The notes under the pieces: generated by a model
The model's input: the letters and a program-made list of their open reading frames with translations, nothing else
Database searches by the model: none
What the model was told of the DNA's origin: nothing
Assembly: GCA_019828545.1 (NCBI GenBank)
Contig: JACVRA010000424.1
Span: forward strand, 112,121 to 176,120
DNA from: Paracamarosporium sp. OC-R06-R3
Taxonomy: Eukaryota > Ascomycota > Dothideomycetes > Pleosporales > Didymosphaeriaceae
Length of the DNA stretch: 64,000 nt
Direction: 5' to 3'
Shown: piece by piece, positions 23,743-34,302 of the stretch
How positions within the stretch are numbered: the stretch's first letter is position 1
How the letters are laid out: the number at the start of each line of letters is the position of its first letter
Translations under genes and position numbers: made by a program

Positions 23743-24606
23743 TCACGGCACGCCCTTGCCTGCCCTCGTCGCCTTCGCCAACTCGCTCTGCGCCCTATCT
23801 TCCGCGTATCGCTGATAGATCGGCAAATAGTGTTCACGATCGCTCAGAGTCTCAATGACGCTTTTCCGCTTGTGGATCGCCTCGCTCCACGTCCTCCACC
23901 GCTCCCATGTACCCTCATCATCTCCACCCTTTCCCTTCTCCGGGATGCCCAATCCACCCTTGAAGTGATCGAACACCCATAATCGAACAGCCCACGGCGC
24001 GAGAATAACATCAATAAGCCCGAATTCCTTGCCGTTGAAATACGGACCCTCCGAGTCCATCTCTTTCGTAAACTCCTTCAAGAACCCGAGAAACTCCTGC
24101 TGTTTCTCCTTCAGCCCATCATCGCCCTGATGTTGCAAAAACCGATGATAACTCGGGATAATCCTGCTCGTCACAAAGTCTGTCCAAATACGGGTGCGCG
24201 CGCGATCATACGGCTCTTCGGGGCGCAGATGCGGCGTGTGGTCCGGGAATGCTTCTTCGAGGAACTCGCAGAGCACGGTGCTTTCGTAGAGCGGCTTGTT
24301 CTGGTACTGCAGCGTGGGCACGAGACCGCGGGGGTTGAGATCGAGAAGTGATTTCGGCTTGTGGTAGGGGTTCACTTCGATGTATTGGTATTGAATACCT
24401 TTTTCTTCGAGGGCGATCCATACGCGCTGCACGAAGGGACAAAACCAGCCTGAGTAGAGCTTTAGACTGTGTTCGGCTGCATGAGCCTGTTTTTGTTAGC
24501 GAGTTGCCTTTGAGAGCAAGGGGGATTACAAACACACCTTGACAGTGCGCGAGGCAGGTCCTGTAGCCTCAGGGTGCAGGTCAGCGTCTGGATGGTCTTT
24601 ACCCAT
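23743..24606 (-). CDS. Glutathione S-transferase, omega-like with cysteine active site
   Basis: Exons 24606-24538 and 24486-23743 give 270 residues. The acceptor at 24487 (AACAG) keeps phase; a nearer GCAG does not. The thioredoxin-like N-terminal domain has the active-site motif WFCPFVQRV (Cys39), then NPRGLVPTLQY (cis-Pro region) and YESTVLCEFLEE, which binds the glutathione glutamyl group. A helical C-terminal domain follows. A Cys-Pro-Phe site is the mark of omega-class enzymes, which do thiol transfer and dehydroascorbate reduction rather than classical conjugation. No signal peptide, so cytosolic. Its promoter is shared with the divergent oxidoreductase. A TTATAAAT on the opposite strand at 24667-24674 may act as the TATA element. 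Confidence 0.9.
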
Positions 24607-25258
24607 TGTCGTGTGAATTCGATTTGTTTGTTGGAGAAGAAACGGAGAAGTGGCCCCTCCACACGGTTATAAATGGAGACATATTCGCATCACAAGGGAA
24701 GTGAGCACGCGAGAGTGGGGTAGTGCATTTTCCACGACGTCGAGATCGCGTAGCGTTGCGTAGTGTCCGTGACGTATGCGGGGATGGATCGACTCCACGC
24801 GCCCACATGCCCACCACTTCACCGCACTCCACATACTCTATTTTCCGACCGCCATGCAGTAGTAGCGTGGTAGCAAGGCTGAAAGAACACCATGAACTTG
24901 CGCCGAACCAATTGAAGAAGCTAAAGGCCTGTCCCTGTATGAACCAACTTTACGGCTGTACCTTCCGCATCTGGTCAGGGCAATGGTGCTTAGAAACGAG
25001 TAACCGACACGCCGACGTGAGCACGATGCTGCACGAACACGAACAGGACGCGGTGCAATAGTGAGTCAGCGAGAGCTTGTTACATGATGCAAAGCGGTGC
25101 TTTTCCGCGGAGAACGACGAAGCATTCAGCAATTTCCTCCAAGTAAAATAGCGACCGTTATACTTCGAACCATAAAAGGCGTTACGACCTAATCTTCACA
25201 CCCATTGCATAGTCAATTCCCTCCCTACCATCCCCATCAAACACCCAACCCCCACACC
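24607..25258. other. Divergent promoter, GST and MDR oxidoreductase
   Basis: Intergenic DNA between two divergent starts. ATAAA-like elements lie near each end (24667-24674 and about 25171-25176). Short frames are not coding-like. Confidence 0.45.
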
Positions 25259-26233
25259 ATGCGCGCCCTCATCCGCCCCGACCCCGCTTCCCCCCAAACC
25301 CTCACCCTCGACCCCAACCACCCAGCCCCCACCCCAACCGACCACCCAGAATGCTACACAATCCGAACCCACGCCACCGCCCTAACACGCGAAGAACTCA
25401 CCTGGCCGGAGCCCAAGCTCCCCGCCAATCCCGTCCCCGGCTTCGACCTCGCAGGCGAAATCCTCTCGGTGCCCACGGCGCCCGGCCAACACAAGTTCAA
25501 GCCTGGAGACGAGGTCTACGCGCTAACTACACACACGTGGAAGGGCAACGCTAGGGAGATCACGGTGGGGCATGAAGATGAACTTGCGGCGAAGCCGAGG
25601 AATCTGGGGTGGGAGGAGGCGGCGAGTGTGCCATTGAGCGCGCTGAGCGCGTACCAGGCGCTGTTTGTGCACGGCGGGTTGGAGGCAGCGAGGCGAGGGG
25701 GGAACGAGGGGGTGCGGGTGCTGGTTACGGCTGCGTCTGGGGGCGTGGGTATCTGGGGGGTGCAGCTGGCGCGTGAGGCTGGGGCGCAGGTCGTTGGGAC
25801 GTGCGGGACGTCGAACGTCGAGTTTGTGAAGAGCTTGGGTGCGGATGTGGTCTTGGACTATAGGACGACGGATCTGCTTGGGTGGGTCGGTGTGGACCGG
25901 GCGGCACGTGGGTTCGATGTGGTGCTCGACTGCATTGGGGGAGCGACGTTGACTGATGCTTGGAAATGTGCGAGAGAGCGAGGCAGGGTTATTAGTGTTG
26001 CAGAGCCGCCGGACCCCAAAATGCCGGCGGTCGGAGTGGCTGGCGGAGTGCAGGGTATCTGGTTCATCGTCAAGCCCAATGGAGCTCAATTGGCAGAGGT
26101 GACGGACTTGCTGGAGCGGGAAAAGTGTCGCGCGGTTGTGGATAGTGTCTATGAGCTCGAGCAGTTCCGGGAAGCTTTCAAGAAGCTAGACGAGGGGCAC
26201 GCAAAAGGCAAAATCGTCCTGAGAGTGGGCTGA
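25259..26233 (+). CDS. MDR-family zinc-independent oxidoreductase (quinone reductase-like)
   Basis: One exon, 324 residues, from an ATG after a C-rich leader. The N-terminal GroES-like part has LTWPEP and VPGFDLAGEI; the NAD(P)-binding part has AASVPLSALSAYQAL, then VLVTAASGGVGIWGVQLA and VVGTCGTSNVEFVKSLGADVV. The end HAKGKIVLRV is typical. The Cys/His zinc ligands of alcohol dehydrogenases are absent, which places it with quinone oxidoreductase or enoyl-reductase-like members. Substrate unknown. Codon third positions are mostly C in the first 300 nt and mostly G afterwards, an abrupt change within one gene. Confidence 0.88.
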   Translation: MRALIRPDPASPQTLTLDPNHPAPTPTDHPECYTIRTHATALTREELTWPEPKLPANPVPGFDLAGEILSVPTAPGQHKFKPGDEVYALTTHTWKGNAREITVGHEDELAAKPRNLGWEEAASVPLSALSAYQALFVHGGLEAARRGGNEGVRVLVTAASGGVGIWGVQLAREAGAQVVGTCGTSNVEFVKSLGADVVLDYRTTDLLGWVGVDRAARGFDVVLDCIGGATLTDAWKCARERGRVISVAEPPDPKMPAVGVAGGVQGIWFIVKPNGAQLAEVTDLLEREKCRAVVDSVYELEQFREAFKKLDEGHAKGKIVLRVG

Positions 26234-28512
26234 TAAACTTTCTTTCTGCCAAGGGAGGATTAACATAATTATTTGACTAGAGGAACTTATTGTGTATAAT
26301 GTCTAATAGCCTCGCTTCTTGAACACGTCCGCCTTTTAATTGTGCATAGATTCTTTGTGTATAAACTATCCGTGAAGTGACACATTGTAGGGTGTGCTGA
26401 TTTAATTTATCCGACTGTTGGAGAGGAATGCTTTCTCTACATATGGCATGAGAGGCATCGATCCCCGTCATGCAGCCCCTCGGCCGAAGCCGCGCTTGTT
26501 TACCGAATTTACCGAATCTACCGAATCTACCTAATCTACCAAATCTACCTAATTTACCGAATTTGCCTAACTCACCGAAGTTACCCACCTTACCGAATCT
26601 GCCGAAAGGGTGTGTGAACTTTTGCTCGTCCTTTTCGATCCCTAGTGTCTTAACGATCGGTCCGTGTAAATACTGATCACGAGATTTTAAAGGCGCAATC
26701 GCCAAGACGAGTCGGATTTCCAGTTACAGAAAGACGAGCACTTAGCTCGGAGTATCAGGAATAGCACTACCCTGTTCTCTGTAGTATATGTGAATTTATG
26801 GTACAGCGGTGTGCTTTGTATGTGCTGTTGTCCATATAGAGTTGCATGAGCGTCGCCTGATGCAGTATTGATAGACGACCCCGGAAAAGCCACCGGTCTG
26901 TAATCTAGACAACATTTCGCGATGTCGGTGAGCGGAAACCGAGCGCTCTAAAGATCCTGGTCACGGTGTTCACAGGGGTGGTAATATGCAGGTGGGTCGG
27001 ATATTTCGTGAATCGGCAAAAGGCCATACAGCGGCATGTACAAGGCGGGCTTCAGGATCGAAGTACAAAGGTAACAAATGGGCTGTCAGCACAAGCTTGA
27101 TTAAACCCATTCTGGCGGAGCATTATTAGCAATCAGGCTGTGGCTTGTCGAGCATGACAGTGGCAAGGGCACTAGGGCAAGGCTGCATCAGCCAATCCTT
27201 TGTTGATCAAGTCGGTGACTCAAGCATGAGCCCTTGGACAAGATGCCCAACTCATGGGGCGCAGGCAGCCTGTCCAACGTGTGCTGATGTACACCGAGAC
27301 GACGTTTCCAAACGCGCAGCACGCATCAAACATGACTGAAACATGTGTCAGTTGAGATCTTGTTTTGTGGTGGCCAGACTGTTCGACATTCCACTTTTTT
27401 GGGAGACGATTTTCTCAGTGTGCGCCAAAGTGTTGCCGTGATATACCAGCCGGAAGTCTGCGGATAGAAACGAGGCCGGGAGCCGACAGGGTCCCAAGCG
27501 TAGCCTTGCAAGTACCAAGCCTTGATCAGCAGACGCACCGACCGTTGGATTCTCACCGGGAGCGCACATCTTGCCAAGGCGCTACGAAGCTTAAGATGCG
27601 CGACATTTGGGAAAAGTGTGACGTCGATCGCGATGCGTGGACAGGGCGCAGACGGATGCAGGGCTCGCTCGGACGAAGGTGGGAATACGACGGGCGCAAC
27701 GGCACAGAGTCTGCAAGCGTTGGCGGAGCACCGGCGGGCGATGGCCATCGAAGCCTGAGGCCGGCGAGCAGCAAAACATGGGCGACGTGAGGGCTCGGCG
27801 AGTATTGCACCTCAGCACTAGCGCCAGGACGAAGGTCGACGAGAAAGTGCCTTGCCGCTCGGCGAGCTGGCGTGCCGATGCCGGTCTATGGCAGGCTGCA
27901 GCTCCCCGCTCGAGTGCTTGTCGTGTGCGGGCAACACATGGCATGAACGTGAGCTGCCGTCCGGTGGTGAGGATTGACCGTGGGCTTTGTTCTGCGACGG
28001 ATGCGGGCTGCTGCGGCCTGTCCCGCCGTAGTAGAGGGCAGCGGAGGCGTGCGCCGGAGGGACGTTGGGTGCATGGTTGGTGCATGGGTGTGACGCCAAG
28101 CGCGCTCTGGCAAGCGCGACCCACGCTGACAGGTCGCACTTGTCACAAGAACCTCGAGGGAAGTCGCGGAGCGACGCAACGCGGCAAGCAACCATGCCAT
28201 GCAGAGATGACAAACTTCTCTCGTGATGCTGCTGGTTCGCCATCTTGTCTCCGATCCTTCCGGCATGCAGCTATTAAGCTGCCTCGCCCGCCCACAGTGG
28301 CGCACCCCATAGCTCTTTGTACCGCCTCGCTGCTTCTCAGAACTGCTGGACCCAGCTTCTTTGTCGCTTGCCCCGACAGCTGGTTAGCTCGGAATCTCTG
28401 CATAACGTGTCGCATCTCCAGCAGTCCTCGCACGCGCCGGAAAACCTTCGCTATTCCTCTTGCAGCCCACCCTTCATAGCTCGCATATCTTAGCATTCGA
28501 ATCCTATCCTAC
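26234..28512. other. Gene-free 2.3 kb stretch before the Ytp1 gene
   Basis: The left third is AT-rich and holds the 9-bp minisatellite annotated separately. From about 27330 to 28480 the DNA is GC-rich and gives long overlapping frames on both strands (up to 280 codons). These are Arg/Cys/Trp-rich, overlap each other and show no domain, so I treat them as chance. The last 250 nt are probably promoter and leader of the Ytp1 gene. Confidence 0.5.
26500..26607 (+). repeat. Minisatellite, 12 units of 9 bp
   Basis: Twelve imperfect copies of a 9-bp unit with consensus TTACCGAAT or CTACCGAAT run without gaps. The outer units are the more diverged, with changes such as CCG to CCT or CCA. It keeps an open frame on both strands but sits in no recognisable gene. 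Confidence 0.9.
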
Positions 28513-30443
28513 ATGACGAGGGTGCGCCTTCTCGCCTTAACAACGGCGGCGCTCCTGCTAGAGGCCCTTCCTCTGGTAGCTGCTCACGGCGACGAGCATG
28601 ATGGTGGAAGCGTGGACGCCCCACCTCCGGCCGTAGACGACGGCGCCCCGCAGAGCTACTGGAGCTTGTCTGACCACGCCTCGTTGATGTATTGGCACAT
28701 TGCGCTCGAGATCCTCGCGTGGGTGGTTGTGCTACCAGTTGGTAGGTTGGACCCGTTCGGCTCCCCGAATTTGCACTAACCCTTGAAAAGGTGTGATGCT
28801 CAGCATTGCTCGCTCGCGACTGGCTATTTCCGCGCAATTTGTCTTCCTCATCGTCAACGCATTTGCGCTGCTTCTGGGTCTTGTCTACAATCGCCAAACG
28901 CCCGAGCTGTATGAGAACAATGTGCATAGCAAGATCGGCTGGATCATCACGTGGATTGCCTCCGCGTGGGTCTTTATGGCCTTGGTCCAGGTCTACACGG
29001 CGCGGGCAAAACCGTATTCCTTGGAAGACCACTCTGGCGAACCTTTGAATGTCGCAAACATGACTCGCTATCAGCGCGTACACGATGTCCACGATGAGTC
29101 TCCGGGAAGATGGTCCAATGATTCCGGTCAAGGAACTGAACGTAATTCCGCCTCTTTGTACGGCCACTCCGATACCACGTCGCCGAGCGTCGAGTCTGAG
29201 GAGCGACAATTCAACGCGCCACCGCGTAGGCACACCCACGACGAATTGGATGATGTCGATCTGGACGCCGAGAAGCGTGGTTTCCTCAAGAATAATGTGG
29301 TGGACAGATTCTTTTCCCGTAATGTTGCACGATTTGCAGTGGGCAAGCCTTTGAAGTATCTCCGACTCTTGTACGTTATTATCGACCGTACCATCCTTGT
29401 ACAGGGTTTCGTGGCGATCATGTCCGGCACTGTGGTGTATGGAGGCATCGGGGTAAGTTGACCTTCGGCCGTCGACGAGCGACCACATAGACTGACCATG
29501 TCGTGCAGCACGGCGGCGCCGTTTTCAACGTACTCGCACACTACATCAAGGGCGGAATCTTCTTTGGATACGGTCTGCTCACCTTGGGCCGGTGGATGGG
29601 AGCCTTCGCTGATTTTGGATGGGCATGGAACGTAAAGCCACCGAAGGAGGTTGTGGGCCGTCGGCGCGCGGCTATACCTTCCGCCGAGTTTACGGAGTCG
29701 TTCGTCATCTGGCTATACGGCTGCACAAACGTGTTTCTGGAACATTTGGCCGCATGGGGCGATGCTTGGACTGCGCAAGATCTGGAACATGTTTCGATTT
29801 CCGTCATGTTCTTTGGTGGTGGTTTGGTGAGTTTCACCTGTTCTTTCCCCTCTAGCGCCACATTCACTGACCACCTTCCTAGTTGGGCATGATCGTTGAA
29901 TCGTCGAAAATGCGCGAACTGCTGAACAGTGCGGTGCTGTCAGTGCAACCACCATCGCAATTCCACGATGAGGCTTGGCAGCAACCCCGCCAGTACCGCT
30001 TTTCGATGAACCCCATGCCTGGTCTCATCATCCTTCTGCTCGGCAAGATGATGAGCTCGCACCACCAAGACTCGATGCTATCCACCATGATCCACTCGCA
30101 GTGGGGTGCCATGTTCATGGGCTTTGCGCTCTGCCGTGCGCTAACCTACATCACCATCTACATTAGGCCGCCAGTGTCCTACCTGCCGTCGCGCCCGCCT
30201 ACGGAGGTCATCACTGCCTTCTGCCTCATTGCAGGAGGCATCACCTTCGTGGTCAGCAACAAGGACACCGTCGCCGCACTTGAATCATACGACCTCGATG
30301 CCATGTTCACCTTCACCGTCACGATGGGTCTCGTCGCTCTCCTAATGGCCTGGACCGTTGTCGTCGTCGCCATCAAGGGCTGGGCCACCCGCCACGAGAG
30401 CGCAAGCCGCTTCGCCAAAAGCAACGCCGGCGTACTCGCCTAG
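28513..30443 (+). CDS. Ytp1-like integral membrane protein (DUF2427 and Ytp1 domains)
   Basis: Exons 28513-28741, 28791-29452, 29509-29826 and 29883-30443 give 589 residues. An N-terminal signal sequence is followed by a His/Asp/Glu-rich loop (AHGDEHDGG). The DUF2427 part begins at SLSDHASLMYWHIALEILAW and holds several helices. A Ser/Asp/Glu-rich hydrophilic loop of about 100 residues comes next. The Ytp1 part follows: AHYIKGGIFFGYGLLTLGRW, SFVIWLYGCTNVFLEHL, ISVMFFGGGLLGMIVES, MNPMPGLIILLLGKMMSSHH, and C-terminal helices. The family is fungal, multi-pass and of unknown function; histidines in the membrane part hint at metal binding, but that is inference. All three introns (49-56 nt) are standard. 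Confidence 0.92.
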
Positions 30444-31159
30444 ATGATTGATTTACGCTTGTCCTACGCGCTAGTGTCCATCTCACGACCTCTTTGCTCC
30501 GCCATCCTACCACTTACTTTATGCCCTCTTCGTCTGCTTCTCCTCCTCCTTCGGTCTTGCATAGCGATGGTTATGTCATTGGTACCCGCCCGGAGTCATT
30601 GTTCGTTTCCGTCCTCCCTTTATTTTTCTAATTCTCGACTTCATTCTCTCGTTTTTACTATCCATGGCTTTATGACTTTCCTATGATACCCCCCTCCTTT
30701 TGCGGAGGCGATCAGCCTGGATTGCTGCACTTGCATTGTTTGGTTAGGGCGGTAATGTTAATGTTAACGCGGTGTGTGTGGTTGTACAGAAGGCGAAGGA
30801 AGGGAAGATATGGTTGGTTGGGTGATTTGTTGGTGTGTAGCATGTGATGTGGTGGGATGTTAGGAGTGGATGTGAAGGGTATATGGGATAGATGGGGTAG
30901 TGTGGAGACTTGCATGGGTTGAGGCTTGAAGGAAAGGTGGCAGTAATAGTAGAGAGATAGCCCAACACTCGTTCGTTGAAGGATCTTCTGATGGTAACAT
31001 CTCAATGGTGATGCGTGGTGGTGATGCATTGCATACTTGTGCGCGGGGGTTCTCCGACTAAAGCAAACACCCACAAAGCATGCTCTCACACAATGATTTC
31101 CATATACACACCGCACTCGCGATATTCCTCTATACCACCCCACCCCACAACGCATCGCC
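30444..31159. other. Gap between convergent genes
   Basis: T-rich trailer of the Ytp1 gene, then a G/T-rich low-complexity stretch (about 30740-30970). No gene is seen. Confidence 0.45.
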
Positions 31160-31979
31160 TCACGCGCCCCTCGCCGTCCCTCTCCCCCTCCCCCTCGCAA
31201 TCCCACTCGCTCCCCCCCTCCCTCTACTCGCGCCGCCCCTCGTCGGAATCCCACCGCCCCTCGCACCCGCCCTCGGAATCCCACCTCTCCCCCTCACCCC
31301 CGCACCCCTCCTCTCCGCCGCCGCCGGCGTCACAGGATTCTGGAATTTACTCGCCATCTTGGAGCTCGGCGGGTTGTCGACGAAGCTTGTGTCTGTGGTG
31401 AGGAAGGTGGCTTCCACGTCTGGGACGTCTGGGCCTTGGGAGGAGCGGAAGTGGGGGTTTGAGGCGAGGTCTGGATTGTTTTGGGGGCGTTTGAAGGACT
31501 CGGGTATGGGGGCCTGCGTGTATTAGTATCTGTTTTGTGTTGAATTTGTTCTGCTTTGGTTTGGCTTGGTTTGTGATGCATGTAGCTTTGATGGTTGTGG
31601 AGGGGGATGTGGAGATAACTCAACTCACCTCTGGGAAATCAACACAGAATGCGTTCATGTTCAGCCCGTAGAGGAACGATGCGAAGCTCTCGCTGAAGCG
31701 GGACAGCGACTCGTGCATCAGTTGGAGGTGTGCGAAGTTCTGCTCGAGGTCCGCCATGGCGTCGCTGAGTTCGGCGAAGCCATCTTGGAGGTCTTCGAGG
31801 GGGTTCGTCGACGAGGTGTAGGGGGCGCGGCCGCGCGAAACGGAGTCGCGGAAAGACGAGCGCGAGGAGGGACGCAGCGGCGTTGTTGGGCGGGAGATGC
31901 GGGTTCCGGGGGATTTAGAGCGCGTGCGGATTATGCGGGTTGTGGAGGGGGGTTCTGCTATAGGGGTTGTGGAAGCCAT
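31160..31979 (-). CDS. dam1: DASH/Dam1 kinetochore complex subunit Dam1
   Basis: Exons 31979-31629 and 31513-31160, joined in phase 0, give 234 residues. The conserved Dam1 core lies at about residues 55-125: it includes NPLEDLQDGFAELSDAMADL, NFAHLQLMHESLSRFSESFA and FLYGLNMNAFCVDFPE, followed after the intron by APIPESFKR. Dam1 is a subunit of the ring complex that couples kinetochores to microtubule ends. The Ser/Arg-rich N-terminus (RTRSKSPGTR) looks phosphorylatable, as in yeast Dam1, an Aurora kinase target. The C-terminus is a run of about 45 residues of Arg-Gly repeats (GVRGRGG, ARGGG, SRGRGG), a likely nucleic-acid- or microtubule-contacting tail. Confidence 0.95.
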
Positions 31980-34302
31980 TGTGGCTGTTGTTTGGGGTTT
32001 GTTTGTTGTTTGGTGGAGTGAAGCGGGGGAGACGCGCCGTCGAGGGTGTCGTCTCTTAGGTCAGGGTCCACTCGATAGTTGGCAGCTGAACTTTATGGGA
32101 TCCAATCGAAGGTTGCAGTGTGTTGTTTATTGCGGGGATGGTCGTAATCGTTTGCGCGAGGCGGTTGCGGTAGAGCGTATCTGCGTAGATCGCGTATGTT
32201 GATGTTGGCTGCTAAGAACATAGGTCAAGCTGACAATTTACGCGAGCCTAACTATGCCCAAAAGGTTATTCTAACTTACAGAACGTTTTTATAATTCTCT
32301 ACACATTTTGTGCACCTTTACTACACCCTCATGTTCAAGTAGAATTCAAATAAAAACCTTTCCTGGTCGGGCATATGTGTGTCACTGTACTACATTACTC
32401 TTGCAACAACTGTTATAGGGTTCTAAATGATACCTAAGGATATAGAAGATCATACAATGTCTTATGTTCTTAGCTTACATTAGAAGAGAGTTCCTAAAGA
32501 TATCGTGTCCATGAACGCGGCGAAACCAGGCTGCGGAATCTCCTCAACTTCAATGACGTCATACTTCGACGCCAACGGCAGCGAACGATATTGGCGGTAC
32601 TCTGCCTCAAACTCGGATCTTTCAACAATAACAGACAGGCAGATGTATATAGATTTGCGAAATGGCACGGCGAACTCTTTCACGTCCATCATTACCAGCA
32701 CCTGCGCCTGCAGGCGGGCGCAATGTCCGACAAGGTCAATAACAAAGAACACTCCTCGATCAAGACAAAGCGGCGCTTCATCAAACCATCTCCATGATGA
32801 TATCATCACGCTAAATTTTATTGCGTTCGTCACTTCTATTTCAATATCGTGATCGGGTCATCTTGGTCACTGTCTATGGCGAAGGTGTCAAGAAAGGGCC
32901 AAAAAATTAGCTATTATTGACTCACAGTACTATAACAAATAGCGATACGTCCATGCTTATTGCTTCCTCCCAACTGTTGGTCATTCGCCCGAGAAAAGAG
33001 TATGAAGCTTGGCTGATTATATGCAAGGCTCGATTTAGTCGACCTAGGCGACTTGTCAGGGTTTCAGCGAGTGGTCCACTTCATCTTATTTCTCGTTGGG
33101 AACATACCGTATTTCAATGGTAATCGTTCCTGTACAACAAATTATGTTTCGCAAGAAGATACCTGAGGCTGTGAGGCACCCGCGTATTACGCAGAGACTC
33201 ATGCAAGATGTGGGTAAATAGTCATATGCTTGTTCAAAGTAGCGGGAATAGCAGCAGATGCTTGCAGAATCGCAACAATGTTGAGCGCAGAAAGGGTAGG
33301 AAAGGAAAGAAAGAGCAAATTGAGCAGGAGGCGGACCTTTCATCACTAAACAAGGCTCAAAACTATGCCTACGCCTTGAAGACCAAGCTTGCACAAACTT
33401 TTTCGAACGCGCCTTCGATAGTGTTACGAGTGAGCTCCGCCTGGAGCATCATGACTATGTCTCCTTCAACCTACGCCTAGATTACAGAAGGTGCATTTCA
33501 GGGCTTAGTGAACACAACAGACTGAAGCATGGTGCGGCCGCCTACCGTGCCCTCCAAGCTCTCTCACTAATCGTGATCGTCTATTAGCTGTTCTAGTATC
33601 TTTTCGACCTGCGTTCCTGATGCCATACGCGTATCACGGCAGGTACACAACATTCTGGGCAAAGCACAGCTGGGTGAGTGGAATCTTAGGTAGTGGGCAG
33701 GATTCTTGACCATAACAGAATTTGCAAACGGCGGTCTCAATTCAATCAATGCGAAGTTTATTCCATTGAGTGAAATATCTTACATGCCGATTATTGATAG
33801 CGCGTAAACCAAGTTTCCGATTTTCTGCAACTCATCATCTGGATAACGAAGATGGTGCCAAAAAGATCTCACCTACCGAACACAATACAGTTCTTACTGT
33901 AACACCCCAGACGTCATCTACTTATTTCCAAGCAGACAGACACACTATCGTCTGACTATCTAGACTATCATCGGTATGACTACATGACTGTGCTTTGAGA
34001 TTCTGGACACCGGAATGCCAGATGTTGAAACCTTCCGATGCAAGAATTAAATAATACATGGATTGCTCCAGGCCACTGGCCTGAGGACATCTGATGCGTA
34101 CATCATTCTCTACAGCCCCCTGGTATATGATTGCTTGGTGGCTTAGCTGAATTAGTGTTTTCGGTCATTTGCAACATTGACCGATCATATAGCTAATAGG
34201 TGGATAGTTATCTATTACATGAACGTGAATCACTACGAAGTAAGACGGTGATCAATGGATATCACATAAACATTATTGTACTACTAAATCCATATTACAT
34301 CT
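31980..34302. other. Gene-poor, AT-rich 2.3 kb stretch
   Basis: Apart from one possible gene remnant at 32480-32833, no coding signal is seen. Frames at 33086-33480 on both strands lack protein-like features. Confidence 0.45.
32480..32833 (-). pseudogene. Possible gene remnant, unidentified
   Basis: A 117-codon frame has a more protein-like composition than its surroundings, for example the stretch EYRQYRSLPLASKYDVIEVE, but I recognise no domain. It lacks a convincing start context, and the AT-rich flanks show no partner exons. It may be the last exon of a decayed gene or chance. Confidence 0.2.

Noticed and set aside
26500..26607. CRISPR-like array
   Set aside because: The units are contiguous 9-bp repeats without spacers, and the genome is eukaryotic.
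27637..28479. 280-codon frame on the plus strand, with long overlapping frames on the minus strand
   Set aside because: Arg/Cys/Trp-rich, no domain, several overlapping frames at once; typical of GC-rich non-coding DNA.
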